Source: Tuwongella immobilis (GTDB lineage Bacteria; Planctomycetota; Planctomycetia; Gemmatales; Gemmataceae). From it: a stretch of 64,000 bases of DNA. Location of the stretch: the NCBI RefSeq assembly GCF_901538355.1, contig NZ_LR593887.1:2890920-2954919 (forward strand), written 5' to 3'. A program made the translations under genes and the position numbers. Positions 21,635-29,878 of this stretch are shown here, one piece after another (the first letter of the stretch is position 1; every line of letters begins with the position of its first letter). A model generated the notes under the pieces. It searched no databases, was not told the origin of the DNA, and was given only the letters and a program-made list of their open reading frames with translations.

Positions 21635-22129
21635 ATGACCGCGCTGACGATTCCCACGACGCCCCAGTTGATCGTGCCCCCGTTCACGCTTGAGACGGCG
21701 ATTCTGAAAGTTCGGGCCGCGGAAGATGCCTGGAACTCCCGCGATCCGGAGCGCGTCTCGCTCGCCTACACGGTCGATTCCGTTTGGCGAAATCGATCGG
21801 AGTTTCCGGTTGGGCGCGAGCAAATCCGAGCATTCCTGCAACGCAAATGGGAACGCGAGTTGGATTACCGCTTGGTCAAGGCATTATGGGCATTCTCTGA
21901 GAATCGAATTGCCGTGCGATTCCGATACGAATGGCATGATGCGGCCGGGCAATGGCACCGCAGTTACGGCAATGAATTATGGGAGTTTGATGAACAGGGA
22001 CTGATGCGTCGTCGGGAAGCGAGCATCAATGATCGTCCCATTTCGGAACACGAACGGGAATTTTTTTGGCCGGCTCCCGGGCCACGTCCTGTATCGCATC
22101 CGGGAATTCCGAATGTGGACGCCGAGTAA
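21635..22129 (+). CDS. DUF1348 / NTF2-like (SnoaL-type) protein
   Basis: A 164-residue protein of the nuclear-transport-factor-2-like fold. It shows the characteristic DUF1348 segments [57 protein letters not shown] and [18 protein letters not shown], ending with a Pro-rich tail. The family makes small cone-shaped pockets; no reaction is established. There is no signal peptide, so it should be cytoplasmic. I chose ATG 21635 because GGAG lies 8 nt upstream and homology begins soon after; the frame is open further upstream from a TTG at 21554. It is followed after 58 bp by an alpha/beta hydrolase, probably in one transcription unit behind the tandem palindromes. Confidence 0.88.
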   Translation: MTALTIPTTPQLIVPPFTLETAILKVRAAEDAWNSRDPERVSLAYTVDSVWRNRSEFPVGREQIRAFLQRKWERELDYRLVKALWAFSENRIAVRFRYEWHDAAGQWHRSYGNELWEFDEQGLMRRREASINDRPISEHEREFFWPAPGPRPVSHPGIPNVDAE

Positions 22130-22187
22130 TCCGTTGAGCCTAACCAGTGGTTGATTGTGAAGCAGTTCATACCGAGGAGACAGAATC

Positions 22188-23219
22188 ATGACGCGGATGA
22201 TGAAGCGATTTTGGGCGATTTCGGCGACGATGGGCGTGGGAATTGGCAGTCTGTGGTTGGCACAATCGTTCCGCACGACTGCAACGGTCCGGGCCGAAGC
22301 CGGGCCGACCGAAGTGACGAGTTCTAAGCCAGCGTCGCAATCGACGGAAGATGCGGTGGTGACGTACCATACGGCGAAAATCGACGGGCTTTCGATCTTC
22401 TACCGAGAAGCGGGTCCGAAAGATGCCCCGACACTTCTGTTGCTGCATGGGTTCCCGACCAGTTCGCATATGTTTCGAAATTTGATCCCGAAATTGGCAG
22501 ATCAGTATCATGTGATTGCACCGGATTATCCGGGATTTGGACAAAGCGATGCACCATCTCACGATCAATTTACGTATACATTCGATCGATTGGCCGAGGT
22601 CATTGACAGACTCACCGAGCATCTGAAATTGAAGCGGTTCTCGCTATATGTGCAGGATTACGGGGCACCGGTGGGGTATCGGATCGCGGCGAAACATCCC
22701 GAGCGGATTCAGTCGATTATCGTGCAAAATGGCAATGCTTATGAAGAGGGAATTGACAACGATTTCTGGAAGCCGGTGAAGGCGTACTGGGCCGATCCGA
22801 AGAATTCCGAGAAACGAAACGCGCTGCGTGGCTTACTGACGAAGGACGCCACGAAATGGCAGTACACTCATGGCGTGCCGAAGCCGGAACGGATCAGTCC
22901 GGATGGGCCGCATCACGATCAACCGCTGCTGGATCGTCCCGGGAATGCGGAAATTCAATTGGATCTGTTTTTGAGTTATGGAAGCAATCCGCCGTTGTAT
23001 CCGCAGTGGCAGGCGTATTTTCGTAAGCATCAGCCGCCGATGTTGATTGTCTGGGGCAAGAATGACCAGATTTTTCCGGCGGCGGGGGCCGAACCGTATC
23101 GCCGAGATTTGAAGCAGGTGGATCTGCATTTGCTGGATGCCGGGCACTTTGCTCTGGAGAGTGCGGGGGATGAGATGGCCCAGAAAATTCGGGCATTTTT
23201 AGAAAAATCCGTAAAATAA
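22188..23219 (+). CDS. Exported alpha/beta hydrolase, haloalkane-dehalogenase/epoxide-hydrolase type
   Basis: A 343-residue protein with an N-terminal hydrophobic export segment (about 5-28). The core has the oxyanion motif [17 protein letters not shown], the strand [15 protein letters not shown] and the elbow VQDYGAPVG, where Asp replaces Ser as nucleophile. This Asp is typical of haloalkane dehalogenases, fluoroacetate dehalogenases and epoxide hydrolases. The late motifs [15 protein letters not shown] (acidic residue) and DAGHFALES (His) complete a triad. The reaction would be hydrolysis through an ester intermediate; the substrate is unknown. GAGGAGA precedes the ATG. It probably forms an operon with the DUF1348 gene, hinting at inducible processing of a small molecule. 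Confidence 0.85.
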   Translation: MTRMMKRFWAISATMGVGIGSLWLAQSFRTTATVRAEAGPTEVTSSKPASQSTEDAVVTYHTAKIDGLSIFYREAGPKDAPTLLLLHGFPTSSHMFRNLIPKLADQYHVIAPDYPGFGQSDAPSHDQFTYTFDRLAEVIDRLTEHLKLKRFSLYVQDYGAPVGYRIAAKHPERIQSIIVQNGNAYEEGIDNDFWKPVKAYWADPKNSEKRNALRGLLTKDATKWQYTHGVPKPERISPDGPHHDQPLLDRPGNAEIQLDLFLSYGSNPPLYPQWQAYFRKHQPPMLIVWGKNDQIFPAAGAEPYRRDLKQVDLHLLDAGHFALESAGDEMAQKIRAFLEKSVK

Positions 23220-23251
23220 TCGACGGATTTGAAATTTCCCTGCGAATGTGA

Positions 23252-23287
23252 TCCGTGTGGACATCATGCTCGGGATGTTCGCACGGA
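23252..23287. repeat. Inverted repeat between the hydrolase and arsA
   Basis: TCCGTGTGGACATC (23252-23265) and GATGTTCGCACGGA (23274-23287) match at 12 of 14 positions across an 8-nt loop. It lies 33 bp after the hydrolase stop and 44 bp before arsA. No T run follows, so it could be a weak terminator or an operator for arsA. Confidence 0.45.
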
Positions 23288-23330
23288 TTGTCGATTTCGC
23301 ATTGTCCAATGATCCGCAACGGAACCAGAT

Positions 23331-25145
23331 ATGATCCGTTCTTGGGACTCTCTCCAGTGGCCAGCATTGTTGTTTTTCACCGGCAAAGGCGGTGTCGGGA
23401 AAACGTCATTGGCAAGCGCCACGGCGGTGCAACTCGCGGAATCGGGGCGGCGGGTGTTGCTGATTAGCACCGACCCGGCGTCGAATTTGGACGAGGTTTT
23501 TGGCACGCGATTGACGGATCAACCGACGCCAATTGCCGGCGTGAACGGGCTTTCCGCGTTGAATCTCGATCCGCATGCCGCAGCGCATCGGTATCGGGAG
23601 CGGATGATTGGGCCGGTGCGGGGGTTGTTGCCGGAATCGGCGATCCGCAGCATGGAAGAGCAGCTTTCCGGCTCGTGTACGGTCGAAATCGCGGCGTTTG
23701 ATGCATTCGCGGCGTTCGTCGCCGATCCGCAGTGGCGCTCGCAATGGGATCATCTGATCTTCGACACGGCCCCTACCGGGCACACGCTCCGATTGCTATC
23801 GTTGCCGGCGGCGTGGGAGCAATTTCTGGAAGAGAACACCACCGGCACCTCCTGTTTGGGGCCACTCGCCGGATTGACGCATCAACGAGAATTGTATTCT
23901 CGGACCGTGCAAGCGCTCGCCGATGCCTCGCAGACGGTGATTGCACTGGTGACGCGACCGGAACGATCCAGTTTGACGGAAGCGGAACGCACGCGGCGGG
24001 AACTCGCGGAACTCGACATTACGCGAGTGCATCTGTTTGTCAACGCCGTATTTCGGGCAATCGACCCCACCGATTCCTGGGCCATGGCCTTGCAGCAACG
24101 CGGCGAGCACGCCTTGGCCGAACTCCCCGAGGGATTATCGCAGTTGCCCCGCACGGAATTGCCGTGGCTGGCCGAATCGCTCACGGGCGTGACCCGATTG
24201 CGGAACGTCGGTTTTGCCTCGCCGCAATCCGTCCCAGCGCCGCAGGCGACCTCGGAATCGACCGGCGGAATTGTGCGGAATGATCCACCTGTGGATTTTT
24301 CGTCGATCGTCTTGGGATCATCGGGTGTTCCGAATGTGATTCTGACGATGGGCAAGGGGGGCGTTGGCAAGACATCCGTGGCCGTTGCCATTGCGGTGAC
24401 GCTGGCACGGGCGGGGCATGCGGTGCATCTGACCACCACCGATCCAGCCGGGCGATTCCCGACCGAAATGCTGGCGGGGATTGCGAATCTGCGTGTATCC
24501 CGAATTGATCCCAAAGTGGAAACCCAGCGGTATTCGCAGGAAGTGCTGTCGCGGGCATCGGCGAATTGGGATGAGACCGCTCGCGCGATGCTGGCGGAGG
24601 ATTTGCGCTCGCCCTGCACGGAAGAAATCGCGGTGTTTCGGGCGTTTGCGGACTGTGTGGCGGCCAGTCAGAAGGAAGTGTTGGTGCTCGATACGGCCCC
24701 AACCGGGCACACGATTTTGCTGATGGATGCGGCGTTGGCCTATCATCGGGAGGTGAATCGGACGCAGCCGAATCTGCCGGATGCGGTGGCGGGGTTGCTG
24801 CCGCGATTGCGTGATCCCCAGCAAACGCGGATGATTCTGGTGGCGCTTCCCGAGGCGACTCCAGTCCACGAGGCGGCATCGCTTCAGGCCGATTTGGAGC
24901 GTGCGGGGATGCATCCGGCAGCCTGGGTGCTCAATGGCTGTTGGGCCGCGCGCCAGGTCCACGATCCAGCACTTCGCCATCGCCAGCGGCTGGAATCGGC
25001 GTATTGGGACGAGGCCGCTCGACTCCATTCGCGGGTTGTGGCACTGCCATGGATCGCCGATCCATTCGCATCGCTGGATGTGTGCCAATCGTGGGTGGCG
25101 GAAGCGGTCGCCGTTCGCGCTCCTGAAACGACCGCCGCCGTGTGA
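23331..25145 (+). CDS. arsA: ArsA-family ATPase, two tandem nucleotide-binding halves
   Basis: A 604-residue protein made of two homologous halves, as in arsenite-pump ArsA. P-loops GKGGVGKT lie at 18-25 and 341-348, and the switch/signature DTAPTGHT occurs in both halves (145-152 and again about 456). All three metalloid-binding cysteines of the classical enzyme appear conserved: C116 (SGSCTVEIAAF), C175 (TGTSCLGPLAGL) and C429 (LRSPCTEEIAVF). The family member ArsA drives As(III)/Sb(III) efflux through ArsB. It is cytoplasmic or membrane-associated. No arsB, arsD, arsR or arsC is seen in the window, so the partner must be elsewhere or the role differs. The ribosome site is weak. Its end is 6 bp from the convergent next gene. 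Confidence 0.92.
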   Translation: MIRSWDSLQWPALLFFTGKGGVGKTSLASATAVQLAESGRRVLLISTDPASNLDEVFGTRLTDQPTPIAGVNGLSALNLDPHAAAHRYRERMIGPVRGLLPESAIRSMEEQLSGSCTVEIAAFDAFAAFVADPQWRSQWDHLIFDTAPTGHTLRLLSLPAAWEQFLEENTTGTSCLGPLAGLTHQRELYSRTVQALADASQTVIALVTRPERSSLTEAERTRRELAELDITRVHLFVNAVFRAIDPTDSWAMALQQRGEHALAELPEGLSQLPRTELPWLAESLTGVTRLRNVGFASPQSVPAPQATSESTGGIVRNDPPVDFSSIVLGSSGVPNVILTMGKGGVGKTSVAVAIAVTLARAGHAVHLTTTDPAGRFPTEMLAGIANLRVSRIDPKVETQRYSQEVLSRASANWDETARAMLAEDLRSPCTEEIAVFRAFADCVAASQKEVLVLDTAPTGHTILLMDAALAYHREVNRTQPNLPDAVAGLLPRLRDPQQTRMILVALPEATPVHEAASLQADLERAGMHPAAWVLNGCWAARQVHDPALRHRQRLESAYWDEAARLHSRVVALPWIADPFASLDVCQSWVAEAVAVRAPETTAAV

Positions 25146-25151
25146 CCCACT

Positions 25152-25952
25152 TCAGCGTTTCGGTGGAGCTTCGCGTGGGGAATCCACTCGGGGTGGGCCG
25201 CTCTGCGTGGGTTGGAATCGACGGATGGACCCCTCGCAGCCCGCTGCGCCGTTGCATCGACCGCTCGCGATCCACAGCGATCCCGAATCATCGCCGACGA
25301 TGCCGAGTGACGCATCGAACTCGAATTTGCCCAGTAGTTCGAAGCGTTCATTGGCAATGAGCAGCATTGGCGGTTTGCCGTAACAACCGAAATACCAGCG
25401 ACCACCGGCAAAGGTGGCGGTCTGAATGCCCATCAATGTGTAGCCGCTGGTGATGCGGTGGGCCTTCTGAAATTTCCATTCGGAGTCATATTCATAGACC
25501 AGATTATGATCGATTCCCGGCGCTAATCCGCCAACAACGACAAAGCGATTCTCCCGGACACCGATTCCGCCTGCGCCATACTTCACCTGGGGAATCGCGA
25601 TTTTCCCCAGAAACTGCAAATCGGCAGCGCGATAGCGATAGATCCAATTGTCGGCGTTCCCTTGGGGATCATTGAATTTTCCCAAGTTGACCGCAACCAG
25701 CAGTTCGCCACGATGCAAACAAAGATCACCATGATGATCGACCACGTCGCGCTCCTGGAGCTTCTTGCCAGCACGATCCGTTTTGACGAGTTTGGTGGTA
25801 AAGCTCCAATACAGCGCATCACGATCCAGCGCAACTCCTTGCAGATGCTTGGGATACGTTCCCTCGCAGCGAATCACCGTTTCCCCATTGGCAACAATCG
25901 GGCAGGTGAGCAAGCCGAGCAGTGACAGCAACCAGGCGAACGATCGGTTCAT
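25152..25952 (-). CDS. Secreted beta-propeller-like protein of unknown function
   Basis: A 266-residue protein with a signal peptide (MNRSFAWLLSLLGLLTCPIV, cut near ANGET). The body alternates short hydrophobic strands and turns (ALYWSFTTKLVKTDRAGKKL, GDLCLHRGELLVAVNLGKF, DNWIYRYRAADLQFLG, GGRWYFGCYG, GSLWIASGRCNG), suggesting several propeller blades of the NHL/SMP-30/phytase-like sort, but no family is certain. The basic, Pro-rich tail (RVDSPREAPPKR) looks disordered. GGAGGAGG lies 6 nt before ATG 25952, which decides this start over an ATG two codons earlier. It is divergent from the metallophosphoesterase gene and convergent with arsA. Confidence 0.7.
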   Translation of the reverse strand: MNRSFAWLLSLLGLLTCPIVANGETVIRCEGTYPKHLQGVALDRDALYWSFTTKLVKTDRAGKKLQERDVVDHHGDLCLHRGELLVAVNLGKFNDPQGNADNWIYRYRAADLQFLGKIAIPQVKYGAGGIGVRENRFVVVGGLAPGIDHNLVYEYDSEWKFQKAHRITSGYTLMGIQTATFAGGRWYFGCYGKPPMLLIANERFELLGKFEFDASLGIVGDDSGSLWIASGRCNGAAGCEGSIRRFQPTQSGPPRVDSPREAPPKR

Positions 25953-26116
25953 CGGCATCCTCCTCCAAAGCGGAAAGCAAGCGGGTTCAACGTATCGGGT
26001 GCAGGTCGGGGTAGCGAATGAAATTCTGGTGAGTTTTGCGGCCGGACTCTGGGCGATTCGCTGGCGAACGAGACAACGACTGAAGTGACGCCTTCGCAAC
26101 GCCAAGGGGGAATTCG

Positions 26117-27100
26117 ATGAACCCATCCGCATTGGATCGACGGAAATTATTGCTTTTGGGAGCCGCGACTCCGCTGATTTCGCCCGCGCTGTTGAGTGGG
26201 AATCCGGGGCAGGCCAAGCCAGTGCTGCGGGCCGCGCACATTACCGATGTGCATCTCACTCCCGGTCGAAATGCCGCAGATGGGTTCACCGCCGCGCTCA
26301 AACACATGCAATCCCAACCAGATTGGTCGCCCGAATTGATCCTGAATACCGGCGACAGCATGATGGCCGTGGATGGCGGCGTCCCGGCTGAGTCGGCGAA
26401 AAAGCAAATCGATCTGTGGCAATCGGTGACGCAAAAGCAGACGAAATTGCCCATCCGTTCGATTCTCGGAAATCACGATATTTGGGGCGGAAAACAGCCG
26501 ACCGAGCAAATTCCGGAGAGCAAAAAGGGACCCAAGCTAATTCAAGAGGCGTTGCAGATTCCGTCGCCGTGGTATTCGTTCGATCTTGCGGGGTGGCACT
26601 TCATCGGCTTGAGCAGCGCGTGGCCGAATAACGGCACACTCGGCGATGAGCAATTCGCTTGGCTGCAAGCGGATCTCGCGGCAACACCCACGACTCGGCC
26701 CGTCTGTGTGCTCAGTCACTATCCGATTCTCAGCGTCACCTCGCAGACCTACGGGGATTCCTGCCGTCGCGGAAATGATCAATTGCTGCCCGGAAATTGG
26801 ACCCATGCCGATTGTTGGGCAATCACCGAGCTCTTTCGCCAACATCCGAATGTGAAACTCTCCCTCAGCGGGCATATGCACACTTGCGATCGCTGCGAAT
26901 ATCGTGGCGTGTGGTACATCTGCGGCGGGGCGGTCAGCGGGGCGTGGTGGGAAGGGGCGGAATATGGCTTTCCGCCGATGTATGGACAGATCGATTTCTA
27001 CGCGGATGGGGCGTTTGCGTATCGTTTCACCGATTATGGCTGGACAGCCCGCCAATGGAAGGGGAAGCAACTTTCCGCGACGACAAAACCGACGAAATAA
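26117..27100 (+). CDS. Exported calcineurin-like metallophosphoesterase
   Basis: A 327-residue protein with a twin-arginine-like start (LDRRKLLLLGAATPLISPAL), suggesting Tat export. It has the full calcineurin-type metal-binding set: DVH (D44, H46), NTGDS, GNHD, LSHYP and SGHMHTCD. These proteins use a dinuclear metal centre to hydrolyse phosphate mono- or diesters. The layout is close to purple-acid-phosphatase/YkuE-like exported enzymes. AGGGGG sits 9 nt upstream of ATG 26117. Substrate unknown. A long hairpin begins 4 bp after the stop. Confidence 0.9.
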   Translation: MNPSALDRRKLLLLGAATPLISPALLSGNPGQAKPVLRAAHITDVHLTPGRNAADGFTAALKHMQSQPDWSPELILNTGDSMMAVDGGVPAESAKKQIDLWQSVTQKQTKLPIRSILGNHDIWGGKQPTEQIPESKKGPKLIQEALQIPSPWYSFDLAGWHFIGLSSAWPNNGTLGDEQFAWLQADLAATPTTRPVCVLSHYPILSVTSQTYGDSCRRGNDQLLPGNWTHADCWAITELFRQHPNVKLSLSGHMHTCDRCEYRGVWYICGGAVSGAWWEGAEYGFPPMYGQIDFYADGAFAYRFTDYGWTARQWKGKQLSATTKPTK

Positions 27101-27103
27101 ACA

Positions 27104-27173
27104 CGACACCTTGCAAGCCGCTGTCAACTGGGCCGTGGGCGATTGGCCCAGGTGACAGGGTTGCAAGGTGTCG
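27104..27173. repeat. Long two-stage hairpin after the metallophosphoesterase
   Basis: The outer stem CGACACCTTGCAA (27104-27116) pairs perfectly with 27161-27173. The inner stem CTGTCAACTGGGCC (27121-27134) pairs at 13 of 14 positions with 27145-27158, leaving a 10-nt loop and a small bulge between the stems. It is far longer than a normal terminator and lacks a T tract. It could be a REP/MITE-like element or a structured 3' end. Confidence 0.65.
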
Positions 27174-27665
27174 CAGATCCTTGGGTTCGCCGGTTGGGGC
27201 GATTCATCGGGTGAGTTGGGGACGATCACCCCAGGCGAACCCGATGACTTCAAATTGCCTTCGCCGGAGCTGCAAATCCCCGATTTCAACCGGATGAATT
27301 CCCATCGATGAACGACACCGGGGCACCACCTTCAAAAATCATGGGATCGAACGGGCATCCCGCCCGGGGCCGGTCTCCACTCTTCCCGAAGTCTCAATCC
27401 AGTGGCCGTCCAGCGAATCAACTCATCGCAGATCGAAGGAATCATTTTGGAATCCCATCGACGACAATCGATCGATGGGGTCCAAGAATGCTTCCGATTT
27501 CAGGCAATCGCATCCCGCGAAGGCGAAATCGAAGTCACGATCCATCCTGGAGTTGCGCTTCATGATCGTCGGAGTCGGAACCAGTCCGTTCCAAGTCTCT
27601 CCTCGATGATGAATGTACTCTACCAGACAGCAGAACCGAGATCAAGAATAAAAGAGATGAAGTTC

Positions 27666-27694
27666 TTGAATTCTCCCAAAATCTTCGGTATCCT
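27666..27694 (+). promoter_or_regulatory. Candidate sigma-70-type promoter for the Rrf2 gene
   Basis: TTGAAT (27666-27671) and TATCCT (27689-27694) are spaced 17 bp and each match four of six consensus bases. Transcription would start near 27701, just before the two palindromes. Confidence 0.4.
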
Positions 27695-27706
27695 GATTTT
27701 CAGACC

Positions 27707-27740
27707 GATTCGCATCGCGAATCCCGGTCATTCGGACCGG
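27707..27740. promoter_or_regulatory. Back-to-back palindromes upstream of the Rrf2 gene
   Basis: GATTCGC-ATC-GCGAATC (27707-27723) is followed directly by CCGGTC-ATTCG-GACCGG (27724-27740), both perfect, ending 22 bp before the start codon. Rrf2 regulators often repress their own promoters, so this is a plausible autoregulatory operator. The sequences do not resemble the known IscR or NsrR sites. Confidence 0.5.
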
Positions 27741-27762
27741 ATTTGGGAATCAGGAATCGCAA

Positions 27763-28239
27763 ATGACCCCATACGGAAAGACCGCTCAAACGGCGATTGC
27801 AGCGATTAGTCGGCTTGCGGAAATGTACGACCCGGTGAAGCGGGTGAAGCTCAATTCCGCCGAGATTGCTGAGAATCGGAAAATGCCACAACCCGTTGTA
27901 GCAAAAGTGCTTACGATCTTATCGCAAGCAGGTTTGGTGAACGGCTCACCGGGACCGGGTGGCGGATATTGGCTTGCCCGCAATCCAGAAATGGTCACGC
28001 TGTATGATGTCGTTTCGCTGTTTGAACGTCAGGAAGAGAACGTCAGTTGTCCGTTCGGGCCGCATTACTGCGGGACTGGCCCACATTGCCCGATGCATTT
28101 TGATCTGCTCAAAGTCCGCGAACAGATGATTTCGTTCTTACGCGGATGCTCGCTGGCGAGGTTTGTCGGATGGAAGCCCGGTCAACCGGCGACCGACTCC
28201 CATTCGACCCGACAGTTGCCCATCTTGCCGATGATTTGA
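27763..28239 (+). CDS. Rrf2-family transcriptional regulator with three-cysteine Fe-S motif
   Basis: A 158-residue protein. The N-terminal winged helix (about 5-75) contains KLNSAEIAENRKMPQPVVAKVL and the wing SPGPGGGYWLAR, the hallmark of Rrf2/IscR/NsrR/RirA regulators. C96-x6-C103-x5-C109 (SCPFGPHYC...HCPMH) sits where these proteins bind a 2Fe-2S or 4Fe-4S cluster. The cluster would sense NO, oxygen or iron-sulfur status. The last 25 residues are family-untypical. AGGA lies 7 nt before ATG. No Fe-S assembly or NO-detoxifying gene is adjacent; the convergent sulfatase is next. Confidence 0.9.
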   Translation: MTPYGKTAQTAIAAISRLAEMYDPVKRVKLNSAEIAENRKMPQPVVAKVLTILSQAGLVNGSPGPGGGYWLARNPEMVTLYDVVSLFERQEENVSCPFGPHYCGTGPHCPMHFDLLKVREQMISFLRGCSLARFVGWKPGQPATDSHSTRQLPILPMI

Positions 28240-28260
28240 ATGGTGGCCCAATCCATCCAC

Positions 28261-28293
28261 CTGCTGAATGCAACACGGTGATGCCTTCAGCAG
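28261..28293. terminator. Hairpin between the convergent Rrf2 and sulfatase genes
   Basis: CTGCTGAA (28261-28268) pairs perfectly with TTCAGCAG (28286-28293), and an inner GCA/TGC extends the stem. It sits 21 bp after the Rrf2 stop and 27 bp before the sulfatase stop, so it could serve both as a bidirectional terminator. Confidence 0.55.
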
Positions 28294-28320
28294 GGATGAA
28301 AACGGTGCGACCCCAACCCG

Positions 28321-29778
28321 TTACGGTTTGACTTCCGGGCGAATATTTCCGTTGAAGTCAATCAACGGTTTGCCCATGGGAACGCGGCCCAATTCGCGAC
28401 AACCGGGGCCGATTCCTTGAACTCCCAAATCTTGATCCGTCACTTGGATCAGTTGATCCAGTTTCTTCACGATTTCGGGAAAATCGTTGAGCCGATCGCG
28501 TGATTCGCCCGGATCGGCTTCTAAATCATATAATTTGCGAGTCACATTCTTCATCGATGGATTCATCGATGGAAAATGGAGTTTCCATTTCCCATTTCGC
28601 ACGCCTTCCAATTGGAGCCCGCGAAAATAATAAAATGTCTCACGGGGGGCAGGGGCATTTGCGGTTCCATGCAACTGGGCACGAAGGCTCACACCGTCCC
28701 GTTTGCGAGCATCCGGCATTGGAATTCCCGCCAGATCCGCAATGGTCGGAAAGAGATCCATCATCCCACAAATCACGGAGCTCTGGCTGCCGGCAGGAAT
28801 TTTCCCAGGACACCACGCAATCATCGGCACCCGAATTCCACCCTCAAAGGTACTCGCCTTAAACCCACGCAGCGGGGTATTCACACTTCGGGCGGTCCCT
28901 CCATTATCACTGGTGAAAATCACGTATGTTCGCTGATCGAGCTTTAATTTCTTGAGTGTCTCCAAGATCACACCAACACTCCAATCCACTTCTTCGACCC
29001 AATCGGAGAAGATCCCGTGTGGCGATTTCCCAGCCCACTTCTTTCCCGGATAGATCGGAAAGTGAACCGCATTATGCGGAAGATAGAGCAAGAACGGATT
29101 TTGTTGATTTTTCGTGATCCATTCAACGGCTTCGTTGGTATATAGCTCCACCAGCGTCTGTTGATCGTTGGCGAAAATCCGTTGGATCACTTTTCCATTG
29201 CGAAGCAACGAGAGCGGCGGTTGACGATTGGTGCCTTTTTCCTGAGGAATTGGTTTCCCCAAATCACTCCGCGTCCCATCTGCAACCGGACCCATATCGT
29301 TTGAATACGGTAAGCCGAACGAATAATCAAAGCCTTGCTGATTGGGTAAGAATTCCGGTTGATCGCCAATATGCCATTTTCCGATGCTTGCGGTGTGATA
29401 TCCCTTCGGCTTCACCAGCTCCGCGATTGTGATTTCAGAGGGTGATAATCCGATTGGATTCGTGGGGAATAACACGCCAGGAATCGGCAACACCCGTTTG
29501 GGATAACAGCCCGTCATGAGTGCCGCCCGAGACGGCGAACAGACCGGAGCGGCATAAAAGGATGTGAATTTACACCCTTCTTTGGCCATGCGATCACAAT
29601 TGGGCGTGCGATTTTTCTCCGAACCAAAAGCACCAATATCAGCATATCCAAGATCATCGATCGTGATGATCACAAAGTTTGGCGGAGGCTCGTTGGCGTT
29701 CACGGGAGCCGAACTCAAGAAAATCAATGAGTATATTCCAGCCACGCGGAACAAGTTTAAGAAAACAAATCGATTCAT
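28321..29778 (-). CDS. Secreted sulfatase (arylsulfatase A type), formylglycine site CSPSR
   Basis: A 485-residue type I sulfatase with a signal peptide (about 1-28). Metal-binding DD at 41-42 (ITIDDLGYADIG). The formylglycine motif C80-S-P-S-R84 is followed by AALMTG. Further motifs: GKWHIGD, a His in YLPHNAVHFPIYPG, and TSDNGG plus the late Lys region. It hydrolyses sulfate esters, probably of polysaccharides or aryl compounds, outside the cytoplasm. It needs a formylglycine-generating enzyme, which is not in the window. ATG 29778 has GGAG about 9 nt upstream; the open frame extends upstream without homology. It is 100 bp downstream of the EEP gene on the same strand, probably co-transcribed. 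Its GC is clearly lower than in the flanking giant genes. Confidence 0.92.
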   Translation of the reverse strand: MNRFVFLNLFRVAGIYSLIFLSSAPVNANEPPPNFVIITIDDLGYADIGAFGSEKNRTPNCDRMAKEGCKFTSFYAAPVCSPSRAALMTGCYPKRVLPIPGVLFPTNPIGLSPSEITIAELVKPKGYHTASIGKWHIGDQPEFLPNQQGFDYSFGLPYSNDMGPVADGTRSDLGKPIPQEKGTNRQPPLSLLRNGKVIQRIFANDQQTLVELYTNEAVEWITKNQQNPFLLYLPHNAVHFPIYPGKKWAGKSPHGIFSDWVEEVDWSVGVILETLKKLKLDQRTYVIFTSDNGGTARSVNTPLRGFKASTFEGGIRVPMIAWCPGKIPAGSQSSVICGMMDLFPTIADLAGIPMPDARKRDGVSLRAQLHGTANAPAPRETFYYFRGLQLEGVRNGKWKLHFPSMNPSMKNVTRKLYDLEADPGESRDRLNDFPEIVKKLDQLIQVTDQDLGVQGIGPGCRELGRVPMGKPLIDFNGNIRPEVKP

Positions 29779-29878
29779 GATTGGAATCTCCAAGTGAGAA
29801 CTCTTGACATCCGAATGGACCGTGTCGAGGTTAACCAGGATTACATCATCAGCACAGAGTTCGCGATTGATGGTCGAA

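Larger units (their letters stand above)
27101..27762. other. 662-bp gap between metallophosphoesterase and Rrf2 regulator
   Basis: No convincing gene: short open frames here lack ribosome sites and recognisable motifs. It holds the long hairpin at 27104-27173 and the candidate Rrf2 promoter and palindromes at 27666-27740. I see nothing in the 490 bp between them. Confidence 0.55.

Noticed and set aside
27308-27809. Short plus-strand frames before the Rrf2 gene
   Set aside because: No ribosome site or recognisable domain, and one overlaps the Rrf2 gene in another frame.
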